DNA of 64,000 nucleotides from Shewanella maritima (GCF_004295345.1 NZ_CP036200.1:3783501-3847500); one strand, 5' to 3'; numbered from the stretch's first letter, positions 38,204-48,592 are shown. Made by a program: numbers and translations. The notes: generated by a model from the letters alone, not told the origin.

Positions 38204-41200
38204 CTTGACTCCTTGAGCTCAGCAAGTGGTGTAGCAGGTGCTAAAAACGCATCATTAAGGGTTTTACTAATGGTGGTTTTGGCATTGAGCATCGCGCAGC
38301 TTAAACGGCCATCATCATGGTACAAGTACACGTTGGCAGTGAGTGAACGCTTACTGCTTTTTACCACTTCAAGCTTGATATAGCCGCTGTTGCCATCTGT
38401 ATCACCATCACCATCACCTAAGCCGAATGGCGAACCATAGATCATTTCACCAATACTTGCAGGTAAACTTGCAGCGCCATGCTGCTCCCTTGCCCATACC
38501 AACATAGCTTGCAGTAACCAATCTTCGGCTAGTGGCTGACTTGCGCCAAAGCGCTGCGCGCCTGAGCCATTTGCTGAGTGAGTATCAGTATTAGCTGCCG
38601 CCGCTGGCATTGCTACACGGCAAATCAGTTGTTGCTCGTCAAGCTGAAGTACCTGTTCAATGCCTTGCAAACTGGGGCCATGGAACAAGGTACCATTGCT
38701 GTATAGCTCAGCCTTGTTAGTGAGCAAATGATTTGTTGGCTCAACACCATCAATTGCTAACTTGGCTTGCAGCTCCTGCAGTGACAAAGCAGTTTGCGTC
38801 AAAGAGTTAGCACTTACTAACTGTGTTTGGGCTGAGCTTGCCTGAACTATTGTTGCTTGATACTGAGGCCTATAAGCCTGTTCAGAGCCAGCTAGGCGAC
38901 TGCTAATAAGCGCGTTAAGGCCTGTAGCGGTTTGCGTCAGTGTTAGCTGTAGTTCATGGGCGGCTTTTGTCTCAAACACTATGCCTTTCAGTAGCTTGTA
39001 GTCTTTAATCATCACAGGTTTGCCTGTGATGTTTTCAGCAACTTGCTTCATCCATTCAATCGCGCACACTGTCGGCAACACTGGGTTACCGGCAATGCAG
39101 TGATCGGCGAGCAATGGCAGGGTTAGTGGGTCAAGCGTACGCTCAACAATCACTTCACCCTGAGCAGTGGTGTTTGAAAGTGCAGCGCGTAGCGTTAGCG
39201 AACCCTCGGCGTCGATATTTAAATCGTTATCGACATTATTCCCAGAGTTCGCATTAAGCTTTTTTGCAGAGTCTTCCGTTTTATTGCTAGTAGAAGAGCC
39301 TTGCATGCTTGAGCCAATCAGCAATTGAGTGCCGCCAGTCGATAACAATTTGTGCGCGAATAAATCTGCACCTTTATCAAGTGGAATTACGTAGACGCCG
39401 CGCTCAACAAACATTTTCTTTAATGCAGAGCTAACCATACCGCCGTCCCAAGGACCCCAGTTAAAGCTCATCACTTTGGCTTGCGGCAATTGCTTGGCAA
39501 ACTTGAGTGCGGTTTTATTAAGGATCTCATTTGACATGGCGTAGTCACTTTGACCTGTATTGCCATAAAAACCTGCCGCCGATGAGAACATTGCCAGCAA
39601 CTTAAGCTGAGTAGGCTCAATCACTTTTAGCAGGTTAGCAAGGCCAGTCACTTTAGTGCCGTATACACGCCCAAGCTCGGCTAGGGTTTTATCTTGAATG
39701 TGTTTGTCTGCCAGCACACCAGCGCCGTGAATAATGCCGCTGATGGCTTTGACATTTTGCAGCGCAGCTTCAATCGCTTGTGGCTCACTGACATCCATGC
39801 TGATGTACTGAGCGCTTGCGCCGACTTGGCTAAACGCCGCAAGAGCTGCATCAATTTCAAGGCTGCTAGCCACTGGCCAAACTAAGGCATCAATCTGCTT
39901 AGGCGTTGGTTTTTCGCCTTGGGCTTGAATGTGCTTAATTGCAGCTGCTTTAAGCTCATTGGCATTTTTACCTTGCGCCCACAGTGGTAGGTCAGTGCCG
40001 AGATGTTGGCTGCGACCTGCTAGCACAAAGTGTGACTGAGTTTGCTTGGCAAGGGTTCGCGCACATTCAAAGGTCACACCTTTGGCGCCGCCAGTTACTA
40101 GGATGCAGTCATCCTGATTAAGCTCGGCTTTGGTTAGCTGGGCATCCGCTTGGGTGCTGGCAACCAACTTGTAACGGGCATTGGCGTTAATCGCGATTTC
40201 AGTAGTTTGCGTGTCAGTATCAAATAGCTCGCTGATAATGGCATGGCTTAAATCAACGGCTTCCATATCTGGCACAATATCTAACGCGCGGCAAAGCACC
40301 TGTGGCCATTCATGGCTTAGAGTTTTGCTCAGCCCTGAAAGTGCAGCTTGGTTAAGCTCTGCGCTGGTTAAATCGTTTGAGTTTGCATAACCAAAGCCGC
40401 CGTCAATACGGCTTACCGTGATAAAGCAGCAACGCTCATCGCGTGCCTTTTCAGTCAGCTTAGCTTGCAGGTGTTTAGCGCTTAAGAAAGCTTGCTCAAC
40501 TGAGTGGAAAGCGGCGTCGTTTAAGCCAATAGCATCATCGGCTGAGTGCTGCGGTTGTAGATGCACAAGGCCGGCAATTTGATATTGCTGGCCAATTTGC
40601 GCAAGTACTGCGGCAATCGCGTCATCGCTGATTTGCTCAAGGTTAAAGGTTGCTATGTCACTGCTGATAGGGGCGTGGGCACTCACAATTGATTGCGGCG
40701 CACGTACTACTGCGACAGACAAACCGGCTGCATTCAATTTTTCTGCTAACACGCCGCCATTGTGACCGTCATCATTGATCACTATGCAAGCATCTTTAGC
40801 AAATGCATCAACTAGTTTATCCGCCGCTGGCAACTTTTTTAGGCTAACTTCCTGATGTGGTGGAAGCTCGGTGGTGTCGATTGCTGCTGGCGCTACATCT
40901 TGGATTTGCAGTGAGCTTTCGCTGCTATCCAGCTTAGATTCCATATAGCTGACAATCTCACCTAGAGTGCGACATTCGGCCAAATCTTCAGGATTTAAGT
41001 CGGGCAAGCTCGGTAGCTCGTCTTGCACTGTACCGAGAATTTCCACGCGCTTGATTGAGTCGATACCTAAATCAGCTTCCATATCCATGCCAAGTTCTAG
41101 CATTTCAACTGGGTAACCAGTCTTATCGGCAACGACTGCCATCATGGTGTTGTGCACTTGCTCAGCACTTAAATCAGTTGCTGAAGATTGAGTTGGTGCT

Positions 41201-44200
41201 GCAGGCGCAGAGGTCGTCGTAGTATCAACCGTATCAGTAGCTAGCTGGCTTTCCATGTAGCTCACGATTTCACCTAGAGTGCGACATTCTGCTAAATCTT
41301 CAGGGCTTAGCTCTGGAAGTGTTGGCAGCTCATCTTGCACTGTACCTAAAATCTCAACACGCTTGATTGAGTCGATACCTAAATCAGCTTCCATATCCAT
41401 GCCAAGCTCTAGCATTTCAACTGGGTAGCCAGTCTTATCGGCAACCACTGCCATCATAGTATTGTGCACTTGCTCAGCGCTTAAACCTGTTGCTGTAACT
41501 TGAGTTGCTGACTGTGAAGTTTCTGTAGCTGCTGGAGCCGTATCAGTAGCAAGCTGGCTTTCCATGTAGCTAACGATTTCACCTAGGGTGCGACATTCTG
41601 CTAGATCTTCTGGGCTTAGCTCTGGAAGTGTCGGCAATTCATCTTGCACGGTACCTAAAATCTCAACACGCTTGATTGAGTCGATACCTAAATCGGCTTC
41701 CATATCCATGCCAAGTTCTAGCATTTCAACTGGGTAGCCGGTTTTATCGGCAACGACTGCCATCATGGTGTTGTGCACTTGCTCTGCGCTTAAACCAGTT
41801 GAAGTAGAAGGAGCAGGTGTAGCTGGCACTGTTGCCACAGAATGAGCTGAATCAGTTGCAGAAGCTGCAAGCTGGCTTTCCATATAGTTAACGATTTCAC
41901 CTAGGGTGCGACATTCTGCTAAATCTTCTGGGCTTAGCTCGGGTAACTCTGGCAATTCATCTTGCACTGTACCCAAGATCTCTACACGCTTGATTGAGTC
42001 GATACCTAAATCGGCTTCCATATCCATGCCAAGCTCAAGCATTTCGGTTGGGTAACCAGTCTTGTCGGCTACTACTGCCATCATGGTGTTGTGCACTTGC
42101 TCAGCACTTAAACCAGTAGTAGCAACTTGAGTCGCTGATGGTGAAGTCTCTACAGCTACGGGAGCAGTATCAGTAGCTAACTGACTTTCCATATAGCTAA
42201 CAATCTCGCCTAGGGTGCGACATTCTGCTAAATCTTCTGGGCTTAGCTCAGGCAGAGTTGGCAATTCATCTTGCACTGTACCCAAAATTTCTACGCGCTT
42301 AATTGAGTCGATGCCTAAATCGGCCTCCATGTCCATTTCAAGCTCTAGCATTTCAGTCGGGTAACCAGTTTTATCGGCAACTACCGACATCATGGTGTCG
42401 TGTACTTGCTTGGTACTTAGACCGTTAGTGCTCTGTTCAGTGCTTTGCACAGTACTATGCTTAGCCGGCTGCTGGGCAGAATCTGGCGATGTTGCTGGCT
42501 CACTTATTGGCGCTGACACTGGCACAGGTACAACCGGCGTTGCTGTGGCTGCAAGTGACTGAGCAGGTTGTGTAATAGCTGCGGGCGCTGATTGCACAGC
42601 TTGTTTCTTTGATTGTTCAGCAGGCTGAGGTGCAACTTGGTGCACGGGCGCGCTGACTTGTGCACTTACCTGAGCTTGAGCAGGTGTTTGTGTCTCAGTT
42701 GGTAACTGGCTTGCAGTATGAGCTTGAGTTTGTACTTGCGTGCCAGCCAGTGCTGCTAGGGTGCTTTGGCTAATTTGCGCTTGTTGTTGCAAGAACAGAG
42801 TATGGCTTTGCAGCGTTTGCGCTTGATGCTGGTGGAACATTTCCATCGAGCGTTGCAGGCTTTCTGGAATAGCTAGACCTGCAGCAACCAATTTGCTGTG
42901 CTCAGCCATAAGCTGACTGAAGGTTTCGCCATATTGTTGCGGAATAGCCAGGAACTGTTGGTGCAGCTCGGCAGCTTGTTGCTGAGCGTTGAAAAACGCC
43001 GAGAGGTTAGTGTCACTGCTTGGCAGTGCTTGATTGATATTTGGTTTTTTCACGATAGTCTCGTTCATATTTGCAACGCTCGCTGCATTGACACTTGCAT
43101 TATTGGCAACTGAAGCCGCTGGTTTTTTAACGACCTTGATAACTTCTTTCTCTACTTCGACTTCAACAATCTTTTCGACGACAGTTTCAACAACTTTCTC
43201 AACGATTTGACTGCTGATCTCACCTGTCTCAAGTGATTTTTGCATCTTGGCTCTCGTCGCTGGGCTGATGTAGTTAACGCCGCTTAGTTTGACGTTCATA
43301 CCTTTGACTTCAGCTTCAGCGGCAATCTCCGCTTGGTAAGGGTCGATGTTGGCAATGGTTTGTCCAAGTACGCTTAATTGCATAGCGGCTATGCGTAGCT
43401 GCGTGTCGCTATCTGCTTTTGGTTTTGGATTTAAGCTAATCACAGCTACATCGCTATGCTTGCCCAAGGTCGCTTCAACCAGTTTTTGCAGAATGTTTTT
43501 AGGACCAAATTCTACAAACACGCGTGCACCTGCGTCATACATAGCAATTAGCTGCTCAGTAAAACGTACCGACTGCAACATGTGCTGCTTGAAAGCTGAC
43601 TTAATTGACTTGCCGTTGCTTGGGTAAACTTGTGCTGTCGCGTTTGAATAGAGTTCAAGCTTGCTGGCGCTAAATTTCACCTTGTCGATGGCATCAGCAA
43701 ATGGCTTTTGCGCATGACCGACAAGTGGCGTGTGGAACGCACCTGATACTGGTAGGTTAATAGCCTTAAAGCCAAGCTCAGTAATAGCCTTCGCCGCATC
43801 GGCGCAAGTGTCGGTTGGACCTGCAATCACTAGCTGAGTCGCGCTGTTGTAGTTAGCAACTTTTACGCCGTCAAACTTAGCAATAATTTGCTCAAGTGTG
43901 CTGATGTTGCTGGCATTGGCTTCATCTTGCTCGTCGCCTGTTAAGATAATGGCGTACATGGCGCCTTTGTCTTTAGCTTTGCCGTCAGCATCTAGCGCAT
44001 CGCTTGCCATGGCAGCGCCGCGGGCAAATGCTAGCTGGTAGTAATCATCTGTTGAGATAACCTTGGCAGCGCATAATGCTGAAAGCTCACCAAAGCTATG
44101 GCCTGCTACCATATCGGCGCTAAAACCTGCCTGAGTGAATAGCTCATATTGACCCATACTCATCGCACCTATCGCGCTTTGAGCATTATTGGTTTGCGTC

Positions 44201-46290
44201 AGCAGCGCTGCTTGCGCGTCTTTGTCGGCTTTTTCGAATGCCGGAATAGGGTAAAGTACCCGTGATAATAATGTTTTGCCATTAGCGTTAAACACGCTAT
44301 CGGCTTTCATCACTTGCGCACGCATCTCAGGGTACAAGCAGCTTAGCTCGATGCCCATATTGACGTACTGTGAACCTTGACCAGCAAATAAGGCAGCGAC
44401 TTTATTCGGTGCGCTGCTTGAATCGATTAACGCAGCTGCGCGGTAACTGGTGCCTGATGGCAACTGCCATGCAGCTTCATCTGAGGCGAGCTTTTTAATC
44501 GCTTGTTCAAGCTGAGTTTTTAACTCATTGAGACTGCTTGCTACTAAGCCTAAACGCGGCGTATTTGCATCCAATACTCGCACAGGATTGGTGTTGGCGA
44601 TTTGGCAAAGGGCTAAATAATTGCTGTTGCTACCGCGGTTTTCAGTTTGTTTGCTTAGCGCAGCATTGGCATCGATAGCAGCATTAACTTGATTGATAAC
44701 ATCATTAGCTAATGAGCTTAACTCGGCCTTGCTGTTTGCGCTTAACAACAGGCTTTGCGGCACCTGACGCTGACGGTATTTGTCACCACGTTGATGCTCG
44801 CTATTGTATTCTTCAAGCGCAAGGTGGAAGTTAGTGCCACCAAAACCAAACGAGCTAATACCTGCTCGGCGCGGCGTGTTGTTGGCATCTGGCAACCAAG
44901 GGCGCGTTTGACTGTTAATGTAAAATGGCGAGTCGGCAACATTTAGCTTCTCGCTTGGTTTGTCGACATTAATGGTTGGCGGCAGTACTTTATGGTGCAG
45001 GGCAAGCGCTGCTTTAATGACACCAGCTGTGCCCGCAGTCGATTTTGTATGTCCGATCTGCGATTTCACTGAGCCTAACGCAATATGTTGTTTTTGCTCA
45101 TTGTTCTCACTAAATACCGAGGTTAGGCCGTTAAATTCGGCGACATCACCTGCAGCTGTGCCAGTTCCGTGCGCCTCAATTAAACCCACGGTTTCAGGGG
45201 CAAAACCTGCATCTTCATAAGCACGTTTTAGCGCTTTGGCTTGGCCTTCAGGGCGCGGCGCATAAATAGATTTGAATTTACCGTCAGATGATGAACCCAC
45301 GCCTTTGATCACCGAGTAGATACGGTCGCCATCGCGCTCAGCGTCTTCAAGACGTTTTAGCGCCAACATACCAATGCCTTCGCCAATCATCATACCTTTT
45401 GAATCGATATCAAATGGTTGAATGGTGTCGTTGGTGGTAAATGCTGGCGTTTTTGAAAAGCTCATGTACATTTGCGGTGAGTTGTCGGTACAAACGCCGC
45501 CAGTGATCATCATTTCACTGCGACCTTCAACTAACTCCGTTAGTGCCATACGCATTGCAGCAAGCGAGCCTGCACAAGCGGCATCAACCACGCAGTTCAT
45601 GCCGCCAAAGTTAAAGCGGTTGGCAATACGGCCTGCAATCACATTGCCCAATGAGCCTGGGAATGAATTCTCTTCCCAGTGAATGTATTGGTCTTGGAAT
45701 TTCTTGATCAGCATTTCGCTGTCAGCATCGCTAATGCCGCTGTTTTTAAATACCTTTTTTAGCACTGGATATTGCAAGCGCGCCGATAGCGAGTGATTAA
45801 TTTTCTGACCGCCGCCCACGCCTAAGGTAATACCAATTTTGTTGGTATCGTAATCGTCACTTACGCCAGCGTCAGCAAGCACTTCTTTGGCAATTACGAG
45901 TGACAAGAGCTGTGAGGTGTCGGTTAACTCAAGAATGTTCGGCGGTAAGCCAAACTCCATAGGGTTGAAGTCGACTTCAGGAATAAAGCCGCCACGTTTA
46001 CAGTAGCTTTTATCTGGCGCGTTTTTGTCGGTGTCAAAGTAATCGTCGATTTGCCAGTGGCTATTTGGAACATCAGTGATAGCGTCGATTTTATCGCAGA
46101 TCAAATCCCAAAATTGATTCAGATAGCGGGAGTTAGCAAAGATACTCGCCATGCCGACGATGGCAATAGGCGTGTCTTTTAGACGCTTGTTGAGGCGTAG
46201 GCTGTTGGCCGTCTCGTTCTCTGTAGCTGACGGCTTTTTTCCCATCGCTGAGGGCTCTTTCCCTACATTTGCTTGCTTGGTTTGGCTCAT
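38200..46290 (-). CDS. pfaA: PUFA synthase subunit PfaA (KS-AT-5xACP-KR)
   Basis: A 2696-residue iterative type I synthase. The N-terminal KS has VVDAACAGSLAAMRMAL and EAHGTGTAAGD; the AT has AGHSFGELSA. A charged E/V/K stretch near 1080-1110 and a long Q/A/P linker precede five tandem acyl carrier domains. Each ACP has LGIDSIKR with the phosphopantetheine serine. A KR (ILVTGGAKGVTFECA) and a dehydratase-like C-terminal domain (HCIAGNPVLPTVCAIEW) follow. It builds eicosapentaenoic acid with PfaB, C and D after activation by PfaE. The ATG overlaps the pfaR stop (ATGA), with a GGAG ribosome site. Confidence 0.96.
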   Translation of the reverse strand: MSQTKQANVGKEPSAMGKKPSATENETANSLRLNKRLKDTPIAIVGMASIFANSRYLNQFWDLICDKIDAITDVPNSHWQIDDYFDTDKNAPDKSYCKRGGFIPEVDFNPMEFGLPPNILELTDTSQLLSLVIAKEVLADAGVSDDYDTNKIGITLGVGGGQKINHSLSARLQYPVLKKVFKNSGISDADSEMLIKKFQDQYIHWEENSFPGSLGNVIAGRIANRFNFGGMNCVVDAACAGSLAAMRMALTELVEGRSEMMITGGVCTDNSPQMYMSFSKTPAFTTNDTIQPFDIDSKGMMIGEGIGMLALKRLEDAERDGDRIYSVIKGVGSSSDGKFKSIYAPRPEGQAKALKRAYEDAGFAPETVGLIEAHGTGTAAGDVAEFNGLTSVFSENNEQKQHIALGSVKSQIGHTKSTAGTAGVIKAALALHHKVLPPTINVDKPSEKLNVADSPFYINSQTRPWLPDANNTPRRAGISSFGFGGTNFHLALEEYNSEHQRGDKYRQRQVPQSLLLSANSKAELSSLANDVINQVNAAIDANAALSKQTENRGSNSNYLALCQIANTNPVRVLDANTPRLGLVASSLNELKTQLEQAIKKLASDEAAWQLPSGTSYRAAALIDSSSAPNKVAALFAGQGSQYVNMGIELSCLYPEMRAQVMKADSVFNANGKTLLSRVLYPIPAFEKADKDAQAALLTQTNNAQSAIGAMSMGQYELFTQAGFSADMVAGHSFGELSALCAAKVISTDDYYQLAFARGAAMASDALDADGKAKDKGAMYAIILTGDEQDEANASNISTLEQIIAKFDGVKVANYNSATQLVIAGPTDTCADAAKAITELGFKAINLPVSGAFHTPLVGHAQKPFADAIDKVKFSASKLELYSNATAQVYPSNGKSIKSAFKQHMLQSVRFTEQLIAMYDAGARVFVEFGPKNILQKLVEATLGKHSDVAVISLNPKPKADSDTQLRIAAMQLSVLGQTIANIDPYQAEIAAEAEVKGMNVKLSGVNYISPATRAKMQKSLETGEISSQIVEKVVETVVEKIVEVEVEKEVIKVVKKPAASVANNASVNAASVANMNETIVKKPNINQALPSSDTNLSAFFNAQQQAAELHQQFLAIPQQYGETFSQLMAEHSKLVAAGLAIPESLQRSMEMFHQHQAQTLQSHTLFLQQQAQISQSTLAALAGTQVQTQAHTASQLPTETQTPAQAQVSAQVSAPVHQVAPQPAEQSKKQAVQSAPAAITQPAQSLAATATPVVPVPVSAPISEPATSPDSAQQPAKHSTVQSTEQSTNGLSTKQVHDTMMSVVADKTGYPTEMLELEMDMEADLGIDSIKRVEILGTVQDELPTLPELSPEDLAECRTLGEIVSYMESQLATDTAPVAVETSPSATQVATTGLSAEQVHNTMMAVVADKTGYPTEMLELGMDMEADLGIDSIKRVEILGTVQDELPELPELSPEDLAECRTLGEIVNYMESQLAASATDSAHSVATVPATPAPSTSTGLSAEQVHNTMMAVVADKTGYPVEMLELGMDMEADLGIDSIKRVEILGTVQDELPTLPELSPEDLAECRTLGEIVSYMESQLATDTAPAATETSQSATQVTATGLSAEQVHNTMMAVVADKTGYPVEMLELGMDMEADLGIDSIKRVEILGTVQDELPTLPELSPEDLAECRTLGEIVSYMESQLATDTVDTTTTSAPAAPTQSSATDLSAEQVHNTMMAVVADKTGYPVEMLELGMDMEADLGIDSIKRVEILGTVQDELPSLPDLNPEDLAECRTLGEIVSYMESKLDSSESSLQIQDVAPAAIDTTELPPHQEVSLKKLPAADKLVDAFAKDACIVINDDGHNGGVLAEKLNAAGLSVAVVRAPQSIVSAHAPISSDIATFNLEQISDDAIAAVLAQIGQQYQIAGLVHLQPQHSADDAIGLNDAAFHSVEQAFLSAKHLQAKLTEKARDERCCFITVSRIDGGFGYANSNDLTSAELNQAALSGLSKTLSHEWPQVLCRALDIVPDMEAVDLSHAIISELFDTDTQTTEIAINANARYKLVASTQADAQLTKAELNQDDCILVTGGAKGVTFECARTLAKQTQSHFVLAGRSQHLGTDLPLWAQGKNANELKAAAIKHIQAQGEKPTPKQIDALVWPVASSLEIDAALAAFSQVGASAQYISMDVSEPQAIEAALQNVKAISGIIHGAGVLADKHIQDKTLAELGRVYGTKVTGLANLLKVIEPTQLKLLAMFSSAAGFYGNTGQSDYAMSNEILNKTALKFAKQLPQAKVMSFNWGPWDGGMVSSALKKMFVERGVYVIPLDKGADLFAHKLLSTGGTQLLIGSSMQGSSTSNKTEDSAKKLNANSGNNVDNDLNIDAEGSLTLRAALSNTTAQGEVIVERTLDPLTLPLLADHCIAGNPVLPTVCAIEWMKQVAENITGKPVMIKDYKLLKGIVFETKAAHELQLTLTQTATGLNALISSRLAGSEQAYRPQYQATIVQASSAQTQLVSANSLTQTALSLQELQAKLAIDGVEPTNHLLTNKAELYSNGTLFHGPSLQGIEQVLQLDEQQLICRVAMPAAAANTDTHSANGSGAQRFGASQPLAEDWLLQAMLVWAREQHGAASLPASIGEMIYGSPFGLGDGDGDTDGNSGYIKLEVVKSSKRSLTANVYLYHDDGRLSCAMLNAKTTISKTLNDAFLAPATPLAELKESS
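40930..42420 (-). repeat. five tandem ACP-encoding repeats in pfaA
   Basis: Five units of about 300-320 bp, each encoding VHxTMMxVVADKTGYP, MEADLGIDSIKRVEILGTVQ and LAECRTLGEIV. The core DNA for LGIDSIKR recurs near 41050, 41360, 41665, 41985 and 42300. Linkers rich in S, T, A and V differ between units. The near-identity of units makes copy number prone to change by recombination. Confidence 0.93.
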
Positions 46291-47087
46291 TGTGAGTCTC
46301 CAGTGCTCAGCTTTTCCTTAGCTGAAAGGTATGTTTCGTCCGTTAAATCTGGGCTGTTCAATACATGGGCGCCCGGAAAACGGTTTAAAAATGTGTGGTA
46401 ATTTTTGACCAGTAACTTGCGCAGATGAAATGGCCCATCTTTTAATACATTGGCCATGTATCTGCGAGTTGCTTGAGTATGCGAGTCTTGATAAATATCG
46501 AGGTAAACCCAGTCGCTCTTATAATCAACGCCCAACAAGATGGAGTAGTTCTGATCTTGCGCGATTTTTGGCGGTAAGCTAAGCGATACCACTTGCACCA
46601 CATCTTCACATGAGTGTGGTAGGGCGAGGGTGTCGGCTAGGGTTTCTGGATTTAAAGTGTAGGTTTCAACGTCACTGCCTTGAACAATCGGCAGTTGATT
46701 AAAGTATTTGTCGGGCACGCCGTCGGTTTGGAAATCATCAAGTTTAGATACGCCATAACGCTTTAAACAGCGCGCCAACCCTGAGCGAGATACATTTGGA
46801 TTAATGTATTCCTGGGTGACTTTTAACAGTCTGTCGAGCGGCATTTTGAGTTGATGACGCAAACCGACAACCACGTATTCTTCCATTGGTGACAGCGTGG
46901 TATTGAGGTGATGCGGCGTATTTGGTGCATCACTTACCGAGCTACGCTTGCGCCATTTGCGCACGGTTGCTTCTGAAATATTTAAGATTTTTGCCAGCTG
47001 GCTGACACTGAAATCCGAAGTTTGAATAAACTGGCGCATTTCAGGGGTGGTGGTGGCATTGCGATGGCGAGTGGTTTTCTGCGTCAT
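46287..47087 (-). CDS. pfaR: PfaR, transcriptional regulator of the pfa cluster
   Basis: 266 residues. An N-terminal helix-turn-helix (FSVSQLAKILNISEATVRKW) is followed by a second HTH-like segment (VSRSGLARCLKRYGVSKL). A degenerate integrase-like core (YSILLGVDYKSDWVYLDIYQ) resembles IS481-type transposases, but the DDE acids are not conserved and no inverted repeats flank it. This fits PfaR, the known activator of pfa genes in Shewanella (established for the family). It overlaps pfaA by 4 nt, so the regulator is co-transcribed with its target. Confidence 0.88.
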   Translation of the reverse strand: MTQKTTRHRNATTTPEMRQFIQTSDFSVSQLAKILNISEATVRKWRKRSSVSDAPNTPHHLNTTLSPMEEYVVVGLRHQLKMPLDRLLKVTQEYINPNVSRSGLARCLKRYGVSKLDDFQTDGVPDKYFNQLPIVQGSDVETYTLNPETLADTLALPHSCEDVVQVVSLSLPPKIAQDQNYSILLGVDYKSDWVYLDIYQDSHTQATRRYMANVLKDGPFHLRKLLVKNYHTFLNRFPGAHVLNSPDLTDETYLSAKEKLSTGDSQ

Positions 47088-47589
47088 TAACTAACACGCT
47101 CCGCGCCAATGCTTGCACTGCTTATCCTTTTACTGCTTGTACACTGCAAATTTGGCTGTTTTATCGCAGCGCATTGAGTGCGGCTGATTAGTCTTATTGG
47201 ATTATTGTTCATCAACGCAAGTTTTCCATAAACGCTAGCTGCGCTTTGAAAGTGACGGTTTAAATTAGTAACGCAGGTTACAGTAGGTTTCAGGTCGATA
47301 CAATCACCTGGGACTTAAAAGTTAACCAGGCTAGGGTTAACATTAACAAGATTTAAGTTTCATCTGCATAAAAGTTATACGTAAGCGAATGAATTAAATG
47401 ATTTTGTGGTGATTAGTGCTGAGTTTAAGCATAATGCGGTATCGTCTAGCTAGAAGTGGCTCGACCAGTTTTTGAGCTGGATTAGCGTTACATGTGTCGT
47501 ATAAACACCCGAGACTAGCCCTATAAGATACTGTTTTATCAGTCATCGATAATTTATTAGTTAGGATGCCAATCAATGGCGGTAAAACA
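47088..47589. promoter_or_regulatory. divergent pfaR/pfaE promoter region
   Basis: About 500 nt separating the leftward pfaRABCD operon from pfaE. It contains an inverted repeat GTTAACC-N7-GGTTAAC at 47321-47341, a candidate operator for PfaR or another regulator. No further gene was supported. Confidence 0.5.
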
Positions 47590-48549
47590 ATGAGCTATTA
47601 CGTCTACTTTGTTAATTTATCTTCGAAGGCGCACATCAATAAAGCGCCTGAATACTCGAGCGCGAATCCCGGCGAGAAGTTTCCAATGCCTGAACCGCTG
47701 ACTCTGCAGTTGCTTGGGTTATTAAGCGATGATGAGCTGGCAAAGGTAGAGCGTATTCGCAGCTCAGAGCGCCGTGAAAAATCACTTTGGGTCAGGGCGC
47801 TGGTGCGGATTTTGCTATCGCGTCACAGTGATATTGCGCCGCAGCAGTGGCGCTTTGAGTATGGCAAACACGGCAAACCTAGACTCACAGATGCACAATT
47901 TAAACATAGTGGTATTAGTTTTAACTTAAGCCACAGTGGCGACTGGTTTATGATTGCTATTGCATGTATGAATAACCCCAATCAGTTAGCGAGCAGTGGT
48001 GATTGTCAGCCTATTATGCTCGGCGCAGATATCGAGCGCCTGCGCAGTCGCACCGATATTCACGCAATTTTAAATAACTACTTTAGTGAGTTAGAAATCA
48101 CCCAGTTGCAACAGCTGCCAGAGAGTGAGCAAAGGCAGCGATTTTTTGATTTATGGGCATTGAAAGAGTCGTTTATTAAAGCGGAAGGTTCTGGATTGGC
48201 ATTATCGCTAAAATCATTTGCTTTTGATTTTCGTCATGTCGTTTCGAGTAAAGCCGAATTACAAACGTTAGAAAATACAGTAAACGAGAGCACTGAAAAC
48301 GAGAGCACAGCAAACGAGAGTGAGTCAATTCATTACCTGCCTACGCTTGATGGCATTGGACTAGAGTTTGATGACGCTAAACTTGGTGATATCAAAAAGA
48401 CAAATCTTGCTAAGCAAAAATGGCAGGTTCAGTTTGGTTATTTAAATCAAGAATATCGCTTTGCGATTACATCTAATATAGCTGGCAAAACCAACTGGCA
48501 GTTTTCTCTAGTGGATAAAGTGCAGTTAGCGCAAATGCTAGGTCGCTAA
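47590..48549 (+). CDS. pfaE: 4'-phosphopantetheinyl transferase PfaE
   Basis: Sfp-type transferase (about 319 residues) that arms the five PfaA carrier domains with phosphopantetheine. Motifs: MLGADIERLRSR for the first magnesium-binding acid and FFDLWALKESFIKAEGSGLA for the WxxKE block. Near residue 225-245 there is an N-E-S-T rich insertion (NESTE, NESTA, NESES) encoded by three 15-bp DNA repeats. The ATG at 47590 is chosen for GGCGGT 7 nt upstream; the ATG at 47566 is in frame and possible. It is divergent from the rest of the cluster, as in other EPA producers. Confidence 0.92.
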   Translation: MSYYVYFVNLSSKAHINKAPEYSSANPGEKFPMPEPLTLQLLGLLSDDELAKVERIRSSERREKSLWVRALVRILLSRHSDIAPQQWRFEYGKHGKPRLTDAQFKHSGISFNLSHSGDWFMIAIACMNNPNQLASSGDCQPIMLGADIERLRSRTDIHAILNNYFSELEITQLQQLPESEQRQRFFDLWALKESFIKAEGSGLALSLKSFAFDFRHVVSSKAELQTLENTVNESTENESTANESESIHYLPTLDGIGLEFDDAKLGDIKKTNLAKQKWQVQFGYLNQEYRFAITSNIAGKTNWQFSLVDKVQLAQMLGR

Positions 48550-48592
48550 TTCTGCGAGAGCCTGTAGCTTTTATATTGATTAATTTGTTGCA

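Noticed and set aside
46287..47087. pfaR as an active insertion sequence
   Set aside because: No terminal inverted repeats or target duplications, catalytic acids not evident, and 4-nt overlap with pfaA shows it is a resident operon gene.
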